The notes under the pieces were generated by a model. It made no database searches. It was not told the DNA's origin and saw only the letters and a list, made by a program, of their open reading frames with translations. This document shows positions 57,432-64,000 of a stretch of 64,000 nucleotides of DNA, piece by piece (position 1 is the stretch's first letter; the number at the start of each line of letters is the position of its first letter). Location: positions 452,699,379-452,763,378 of the forward strand of contig CM077676.1 in assembly GCA_039707655.1 (NCBI GenBank), given 5' to 3'. This stretch comes from Elymus sibiricus. Taxonomy: Eukaryota > Streptophyta > Magnoliopsida > Poales > Poaceae. Both the position numbers and the translations under genes were made by a program.

Positions 57432-58350
57432 CTAGGTTACCTCAACTGGAATATGTATTTCCCCAACAATAAGAGTTTGATATTTGTTTTCGGGAACCGG
57501 AATGGGAAAATCAAAACTTCCAATAATGATTGTCATAATTGTTTCAATAGTATTGATGCTATTCACTCTGTTTGTCTTCTTCGGGAAATATACCGTATGC
57601 TCATTACCATTAACATGAAAAGTGACCTTGCTTTTGTTGCAATCAATAACAGCCCCTGCAGTATTCAGAAAAGGTCTACCAAGGATAACCGACATATTGT
57701 CGTCCTCGGGCATATCAAGAAGAACAAAGTCTGTTAAGATAGTAACATTAGCAACTACAACAGGAACATCCTCACAAATTCCGATGGGTATAGCGGTTGA
57801 TTTGTCAGCCATTTGTAAAGAGATTTCAGTTGGTGTCAACTTACTCAAGTCAAGTCTTCTATATAAAGAAAAATGCATAACACTAACACCAGCTCCTAAA
57901 TCACATAAGGCAGTTTTGACATAATTATTTTTGATGGAGCATGGTATAGTAGGTATTCCTGGATCTCCTAATTTCTGAGGTATTTTTCCTTCAAAAGAAT
58001 AATTTGCAAGCATAGTGGAAATTTCAGCCTCCGTTATTTTCCTTTTATTGGTAACAATATCTTTCATGTATTTAGCATATGGAGGCATTTTCATAATGTC
58101 AGTCAAGGGTGTTCGCAAATACAAGGGTCTAAGCATCTCAACAAAGCGATTAAAAGCCTCTTCATCTTTATGTTTCACAGCTTTGCTAGGAAATGGCATA
58201 GGTTTTTGAACCCATGGTTCCCTTTGTTTACCATGTTTTCTAGCAACGAAGTCCTTTTTGTCATATCTTTTATTTTTAGAAGGTGGGTCATCAAGCTCAA
58301 CTGCAGGTTCTATTTCTATATCATTGTCGGATTCCTTATTATTGTCTGGT
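57432..58350 (-). pseudogene. Gypsy gag C-terminus and retropepsin-like protease
   Basis: The frame begins after a TAA near 58352 and runs to 57432. The lead is KKDFVARKHGKQREPWVQK, then a helical linker and the protease core ALCDLGAGVSVMHFSLYRRL, in which the DxGA motif holds the catalytic Asp. ILGRPFLNTAGAVIDC is the second conserved protease motif. The frame stops shortly after (HIPVEVT), with no reverse transcriptase following. The 768 bp core frame is intact. Confidence 0.8.
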
Positions 58351-58526
58351 TAGGTATCAATGTGATCATCATTAGCATCTTCATTATCATTATCACTATT
58401 TTCATGCTCATTACTAGACTATGTCTCAGCATCAGAAACAGAAACATCATTGGGATTCTCAGAAGGTTTTTCTATGACAGGATCACTATGAGCCTGCAAA
58501 GATCTACCTTTATTCTTTTTCTTTTT

Positions 58527-60160
58527 CTACTTCCTAGGTGAACTTGGTGTAGCAACATTAATTTTTTGAGAGTCTTGTTCAATTCTTTTAGGATGATCCT
58601 CAGGATATGGGGGATCCTGGGTCATCTTACCACCCCTAGTCACTATTCTAATAGCATGATCATTGGTTTTATTATTCATTTCATTAAGCAAATCATTTTG
58701 TGACTTAGCAACTTGTTCTAATTGTGTTTGAATCATAGATGAGTGCTTACATAATCCTTTAACATCATATCACTCAAGTGTTCAATCATAATAGCATTGC
58801 GTTTTAGTTGATCACTTATGTATTTATTGAAGTTTTCTTGCTTAACAATGAAATTATCGAATTCATCCAAGCACTGACTAGGAGATTTATTATAAGGGAT
58901 ATCAGCTTCATCAAATCTATAGAGAGAATTTACCTTTACTACCTGTGTCGGGATATCGAGTCCATGTATTTCTTCAATAGGCGGTAGATTCTTAACATCT
59001 TCAGATTTAATACCCTTCTCTTTCATGGATTTCTTTGCTTCTTGCATATCCTCTGGACTGAGAAATAAAATACCCCTTTTCTTCGGAGTTGCCTTGGGAG
59101 GTGGTTCAGGAAGTGCCCAATCATCGGCATTTCTCAATAGATTATTTAATAATTCCTGAGCCTGTTCAACAGTTCGTTCCCTGAAAACACAGCCATCACA
59201 ACTATCAAGGTAATCCCTAGAAGCATCGGTCAGTCTGTTATAAAAGATATCAAGTATTTCATTTTTTTCTTAAGAGGATGATCAGGCAAAGCATTCAGTA
59301 ATTGGAGAATTCTCCCCCAAGCTTAAGGGAGATGCTCTTCCTCAAGTTGCACATAGTTATATATTTCCTGTAAAGCAAGTTGTTTCTTATGAGCAAGAAG
59401 ATATTTTTCTGAGAAGTAATAAATCATAACCTAGGGACTACGCACACAACCAGGAGCAAGAGTATTAAACCATTCTTTAGCATCACCCTTTAACGAGAAA
59501 GGAAACAACTTAAGAATATAATAGTAACGAATCTTTTCCTCTCGAGCAAGTAGGGTGGCAATATCATTCAGCTTAGTAAGATAAGCCACAACAGTTTCAG
59601 ATTCATAACCATGAAAAGGATCAGATTCTACCAGAGTAATTAATTCAGGATCAACAGAGAATTCATAATCCTTATCAGTAACAAAGATAGGAGAGGTTGC
59701 AAACTTAGGATCATATTTCATTCTTTCATTCATAGCTTTTTCTTCCAACTTACTTAATAATTTCTTAAGATCCTCCCTATCATTACAAGCAAGAAATTCC
59801 TTAGCAATCTCCCCATCCATAACATAACCCTCAGGTACATTAGGCATTTTAGTTCTAGTAAGAGTGCTAGGAGTAACAGGTGATTCCTCAATTACATCAT
59901 TTTCATTAGTTTCAAATTCTTTAGCTTTAGCAATTTGAGCATCAAGAAAATCACCAAGTGGCACAGTTTCATCAAGCAAAGTAGTAGCATCATCGTGAGT
60001 ATCATTATTAGCAGAAGCAGTGTCTATTACTTGCGACATATCAGATTGAATAACAGGTGGTGGCGTCGCAAGCCGACTTAAAACAGAAGGTGAATCAGGT
60101 GCAGAGCTAGATGGCAGTTCCTTACCTCCCCTCGTCTTAGAGGGTACAATCTTGGTCTTA
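58527..60160 (-). pseudogene. Gypsy gag, frameshifted
   Basis: A first segment from the element edge at about 60160 to 59431 includes GGKELPSSSAPDSPSVLSRL, MSQVIDTASANND and KDYEFSVDPELITLVE, and ends LFPFSLKGDAKEWFNTL, the typical retrotransposon gag domain motif. A frameshift near 59430, a stop in EEEHLP and a second shift in an A-run near 59265 break it. Frames resume at 59137 (RNADDWALPEPPPK) and 58736 (basic, Asn/Thr-rich). Gag would form the particle. No zinc knuckle was found. Confidence 0.8.
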
Positions 60161-60161
60161 G

Positions 60162-60749
60162 TGTCATGGTTTTGTCACGGTAGATGTCCTCGTGAAAAGG
60201 ACTTAGTGGTGAGGCCATCGCAACTAGGTGGAAGCTTGAAGGGGTTGGTCGGAATCGAGAGACACGAGTTTTTACCCAGGTTCCCTCACGGTGGAGGTAA
60301 AAGCCTACATCCTGCTTGATTGCTATTGATGATGATGATCTCGATTACAAGGGTGCTCTTTCACTACCTCTAATCTCGAGAGCTTCTGCTTTTCTGTCTA
60401 TCTTCACTTGTCCCTCTTGGGGTGCCTTTCCCCTCCTTATATAAGTTGAAGGGGCGGCTTACATGTGGAGTCCTAATAGGAATAGGACTAGTCTATTTTC
60501 TATTACAAGTCGAATCCTAGTCCGGGTCTTGCTTCACTTGTCAGGGAACTTTCCTCTTCTTGGGCCTTCTTCGCGAGCCGGCCCATTGGGCAACCCTTAA
60601 GTCGGCCTCCTGCCGGGTCTCGCCCTGGGCCCTTGGTCTCTCCTTGTTGTCTCGCCATAACCCGGAATATGAGATGACCCATAGAGCCTCCTGGTTCTTG
60701 GCCGGGTCAAACTATGGCCGGGTCATAACCGTGGGGAATATCCCCAACA
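60162..60749 (-). repeat. 3' LTR of a non-coding LTR element, about 0.59 kb
   Basis: On the minus strand it starts TGTTGGGGATATTCCCCACG at 60749. The other edge is about 60162 (ending ...CATGACA) or 60167 (ending ...AACCA); either gives TG...CA ends. A CTTATATAAG at 60435-60444 may be the TATA region. The purine-rich CCTGGGGGCTAA next to 60749 (minus strand) is the polypurine tract, so internal sequence lies to the right. Confidence 0.7.
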
Positions 60750-61783
60750 TTAGCCCCCAGGTTAGCTTGAATTTATTCATGCTAAGCTCCTGAAAACAAG
60801 AATAATCAATATGTTTAAGAGGAAAGGCTTGCTCAAAAGGCCGCCTTTATTCAATGAACTAGCTTCTGGAAAATACAGGTTTCTTCATATCAACGAGCCG
60901 GCTTCACAATCGACTTGCTGGTGCGTGTCTTCAGGAAAATATTGGGAATAATAACCCATCCGTTATTGAGCCGGTTTTCAAATGCTTCAACTTACGGATG
61001 CCATCTTCCTGAGACACGGAGTGCTTGCCGGGTCATTTGACATAGTAAATGTCGAATTACAGATGAAATAATTGCCGGCTTGTGAATATAGAACTTGTTG
61101 AGTTACGAGCGTCGAAGTTGCCGGATCATGGAGGTTAATTCCACTGGGTGATGGAATTGGACTCCTGGAGATTTCGGGCCTCTTTGTCATCGACAAGCCC
61201 GCTTCACAATCAACTTGCTCACGCTGGTTCCTCGCAGAAAAATATTGGGAAATAAAACACCCATCTGCCATTGAGTCGGCCTCCAATGCTTTGGCTTGAT
61301 GAAAAATTTTGGGAATAAGAAAACCATATGACGTTGAGCCGGCTTTCCGGGCCTTTCTATGAATAGCTTAGGGGAGATAAACTTTGCAAATTTCTCCACC
61401 AGGAATATGAGACCCGGTTCACTCAAAACTGAGAACTTGAAGGTGTTCCTCCCTTATATCCATATTACCTGTAGCCCCCAAGTCTTAAGAGTTGAAACGT
61501 AGTGATAGCTTAAGACTTGCTTAAATACGAATGTTGCAATTTTGGAGAAAATCCAGGTTGTTCATCTGAGTCACCGGTCATAAATTGAATATTTTTGTAT
61601 TTCACATTTGTAGCCCCCAAGGGCCGGCTCATTAGCATGTGATGGGCCGGGTCTTCAATTTGTACCTTATGATCTGTTGAAACAACTGAACGGTGTAGCC
61701 CCCAAGTGTCGGGTTGTCTTGCCTGCAGCAACCTGGGACTTTAAACTTAGCCTTGAATGTTGTAGATATATAGCTGCAAATAG
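60750..61783 (-). mobile_element. Internal region of the non-coding LTR element, first part
   Basis: No protein domains. TAGCCCCCAAG-type motifs occur at 60751, 61473, 61612 and 61697. A block with AGCC(G/C)GCTTCACAATC(G/A)ACTTGCT is repeated at about 60896 and 61196. The style (AGCCCCC motifs, no genes) resembles the LARD-like element at 12318-18010 but the sequence is different. It continues at 63692 after the solo LTR. Confidence 0.6.
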
Positions 61784-63686
61784 TGTTGGGGAACGCTGCA
61801 TGGGAAACAAAAAATTTCCTACGCGCACACAAGATCTATCCATGGTGATGAGCATCTACAAGAGGGAGAGTGAATCTACATACCCTTGTAGATCGCTAAG
61901 CGGAAGCGTTAAGAAACGCGGTTGATGTAGTCGAACGTCTCCGCGATCCAAATCGCAAGTCGTCCCTCGATCCGATCACGAACTAGTGCCGAACGGACGG
62001 CAACTCCGCGTTCAACACACGTACGGCTTGATGACGTCTTCACCTCCTCGATCCAGCGAGCGATGATGAAGTAGTAGATGAGTTCCGGCAGCACGACGGC
62101 GTGGTGATGGTGGTGAGGAACAATCTCTGCAAGGCTTCGCCAAGCACTACGGAGATTATGACGGGAGAACTAGTGGGTTAGGGTTGCCGACACACGGCTT
62201 GGGAAATCTTAATGTATCCCGTGTGCTAGCCCTGCCCCTCTATTTATATGTTGAGCCTTGGGGTCTAAACTTGGAGTAAAAGCCTCCTCCAGGTCGGTTT
62301 TGCCCGCACAAGGTCGGTTTGGCCCGCAGGGAAAGAGTCCAACTCAGATCCCTGCAGTACCGCGCACAAGCGGTAGTACCGCTCACGAGCGGTAGTACCG
62401 CTTCACACAAGCGGTAGTACCGCTTATGCGGTAGTACCGCTTCACACAAGAGGTAGTACCTCTTATGTGGTAGTACCGCTTCACACAAGCGGTAGTACCG
62501 CTTACGCGGTAGTACTGCCTTACCAGCGGTAGTACCGCTTAAGGCAGCAGCAAAACTTCCTTTTGCACTTTCCAATACCTCGTGGGCTTTACCCCTTTGG
62601 CTCATATAAAGTGTTGCTGCACCCGAATACTTCGGTAAACATCCGGAACCCCTTCCGGTGAATTCCGGAACCCTTCCGGAGATCAAAACACTATTATCAC
62701 ATATATCAATCTTTACCTCTGGACTCTTCCAGAGATCCTCGTCATGTCCGGGATCTTATCCGGGACTCCGAACAACCTTCGGTCACCAACAAAATAACTC
62801 AACTATACTAATCGTCACCAAACGTTAAGTGTGTAGACCCTGCGGGTTCGAGAACTATGTAGACATGACCGAGACACTTCTACGATCAATAACCAATAGC
62901 GGGACCTGGATGCCCATATTGGCTCCTACATATTCTACGAAGATCTTTATCGGTCGAACCTCTATGTCAAGGATTCAGTTAATCCCGTATACTGTTCCCT
63001 TTGTTCTTCGGTATGTTACTTGCCCGAGATTCGATCGTCGGTATCTCTATACCTAGTTCAATCTCGTTACCGGCAAGTCTCTTTACTCGTTCCGTAATAC
63101 AAGATCTCGTGGCTAACACTTTAGTCACATTGCTTGCAAGGCTCATTGTGATGTTGTATTACCGAGTGGGCCCTGAGATACCTCTCCGTCATACGGAGTA
63201 ACAAATCCCAGTCTTGATCCATGCCAACCCAACAGACACCCTCGGAGATACCTGTAGAGCACCTTTATAGTCACCCAGTTACGTTGCGACGTTTGATACA
63301 CACAAGGTACTCCTCCGATGTCAGGGAGTTGCATGATCTCATGGTCATAGGAACAGATACTTGACATGCAGAAAACAATAGCAATAAACTAACACGATCA
63401 TATGCTACATTTACAGTTTGGGTCTTGTCCATCACATCATTCTCCTAATGATGTGATCCCGTTATTCAAATGACATCTTATGTCAATGGCTAGGAAACCT
63501 TAACCATCTTTGATCAACGAGCTAGTCAACTAGAGGCTTACTAGGGACACAGTGTTGTCTATGTACCCACACATGTATTTGAGTTTCCAATCAATACAAT
63601 TATAGCATGGATAATAAACGATTATCATGAACAAGGAAATATAATAATAACAAATTTATTATTGCCTCTAGGGCATATTTCCAACA
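61784..63686 (-). mobile_element. Angela-type solo LTR, 1903 bp
   Basis: AATAG is duplicated at 61779-61783 and 63687-63691. The LTR runs (minus strand) from TGTTGGAAATATGCCCTAGA at 63686 to ...CGTTCCCCAACA-like GCGTTCCCCAACA at 61784, with no internal region or second LTR. It is the product of recombination between two LTRs. It shares the right two thirds with the LTRs of the full Angela copy, but a stretch at 62170-62690 is different and holds the palindromic repeat at 62355-62545. Confidence 0.93.
62355..62545. repeat. Tandem palindromic repeat GCGGTAGTACCGC in the solo LTR
   Basis: The 13 bp palindrome GCGGTAGTACCGC and close variants occur about nine times, alternating with TTCACACAAG or TTATGCG spacers. 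Every unit can fold on itself and pair with every other one, so the segment could form many alternative stems. The 148-codon minus frame across it (62240-62686) is a repeat artefact. Confidence 0.9.
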
Positions 63687-63691
63687 AATAG

Positions 63692-63747
63692 TGTAGCCCC
63701 CAAGGGCCGAGTTAACTGTCCTCATCTGGAACATGAATTATCTGTAG
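63692..63747 (-). mobile_element. Non-coding LTR element, continuation after the solo LTR
   Basis: TGTAGCCCCCAAGGGCCGAG continues the internal motif style of 60750-61783. It breaks off at about 63748 inside GAGTCAACTAG, where an Angela LTR fragment starts. Confidence 0.6.
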
Positions 63748-63910
63748 AGTCAACTAGAGGCTTACTAGGGACACAATGTTGTCTATGTACCCACACATGT
63801 ATTTGAGTTTCCAATCAATACAATTATAGCATGGATAATAAACGATTATCATGAACAAGGAAATATAATAATAACCAATTTATTATTGCCTCTAGGGCAT
63901 ATTTCCAACA
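63748..63910 (-). repeat. Truncated Angela LTR (first 163 bp only)
   Basis: The segment is nearly identical to 63524-63686 of the solo LTR (CACAATG in place of CACAGTG) and ends ...TTTCCAACA at 63910, the LTR start on the minus strand. The remaining 1.7 kb of LTR is missing; the join to the neighbouring element has a few shared bases (AG/GTCAAC). Confidence 0.85.
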
Positions 63911-64000
63911 GTCTCCCACTTGCACTAGAGTCAATAATCTAGTTCACATCACTATGTGATTTACATTGTAATGAATCGAACACCCATGCAGTTCTGGTGT
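63911..64000 (-). mobile_element. Start of a further Angela element: polypurine tract and pol 3' end
   Basis: GTCTCCCACTTGCAC (63911-63925) is the complement of the Angela polypurine tract GTGCAAGTGGGAGAC, in its canonical form. The pol stop codon (TAA on the minus strand) is at 63961-63963, preceded by codons for NCMGVRFITM, the same C-terminus as the complete copy. The rest lies beyond the window. Confidence 0.85.

Larger units (their letters stand above)
43161..60161 (-). mobile_element. Non-autonomous Gypsy element with gag-protease and an extra ORF, split by a Copia element
   Basis: The 3' LTR is 43161-44576 (minus strand, TGATACGTCTCCGACGTATCG to ...TTGTGGGTCATCA). Leftwards from the right come gag (60039 to 58733), protease (58199-57432), an LTR-like spacer (57431-56692), an ORF of unknown function (56691-56061 and 47132-46700) and a long non-coding stretch. 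Reverse transcriptase, RNase H and integrase are absent. The 5' LTR and leader are replaced at about 60161 by another LTR element. The group is Sabrina/Fatima-like by LTR and ORF content; the family is not certain. Confidence 0.8.

Noticed and set aside
62240..62686. 148-codon frame with repeated residues, and a CRISPR-like look
   Set aside because: The repeat is a short palindrome array in an LTR; spacers are not unique sequences and the genome is plant nuclear DNA.

Overview
This window looks like intergenic nuclear DNA of a large-genome grass of the wheat tribe (Triticum/Aegilops type, or a close relative). The basis is its make-up: nested LTR retrotransposons, including LTRs that open with the Angela/BARE/WIS signature TGTTGG...ATGCCC, CACTA transposons with (T)GGCGGGCG-type or CCCGGTTCG-type subterminal repeats, a tRNA-derived SINE, and no compact array of host genes. 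No rRNA, tRNA, CRISPR, operon or prokaryotic signal was found. Family names rest on remembered sequence features and not on a database search.

Layout. 1-2920 is the right part of a CACTA element that carries a four-exon B3-like gene (876-2100, one premature stop) and several long hairpins. 2921-11231 is a decayed plus-strand Copia element. Its gag is split by a truncated minus-strand CACTA fragment (3684-5675), and its 3' LTR is 9305-11231. 11232-18411 is the 3' end of a plus-strand Gypsy element. Its LTR (TGATG...CATCA) is interrupted by a complete non-coding LTR element of 5.7 kb (12318-18010, target duplication CCCCG). 18412-38640 is the 5' part of a minus-strand Gypsy element. Its 1.5 kb LTR (20484-38640) is split by a 4.3 kb LTR-like insertion (21279-37931, target duplication AATAT). 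That insertion holds a CACTA element (22882-25619, target duplication TTG), and the 3' end of the CACTA plus 300 bp of flank has been amplified into eight tandem copies (24521-35532).

38641-43160 is the only stretch not built of LTR elements. It holds a GC-rich unclassified repeat, a SINE (39946-40235), a small terminal-inverted-repeat transposon (40497-41309) and a short retroposon with an A tail (42163-42882). 43161-60161 is a minus-strand non-autonomous Gypsy element with gag and protease but no visible reverse transcriptase or integrase. It is split by a nearly intact Angela-type Copia element (47133-56060, target duplication ACTTT, two 1806 bp LTRs). 60162-63748 is the 3' part of another non-coding LTR element (minus strand), split by an Angela solo LTR (61784-63686, target duplication AATAG). 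From about 63748 to the end of the window a further truncated Angela copy begins.

The coding sequences are almost all transposon proteins broken by stops and frameshifts. The only host-type gene is the B3-like one at the left. The most unusual structure is the 11 kb, eight-unit CACTA/LTR chimeric tandem array, in which every unit carries a transposon end, a perfect-stem hairpin and a promoter-like CpG-rich block.
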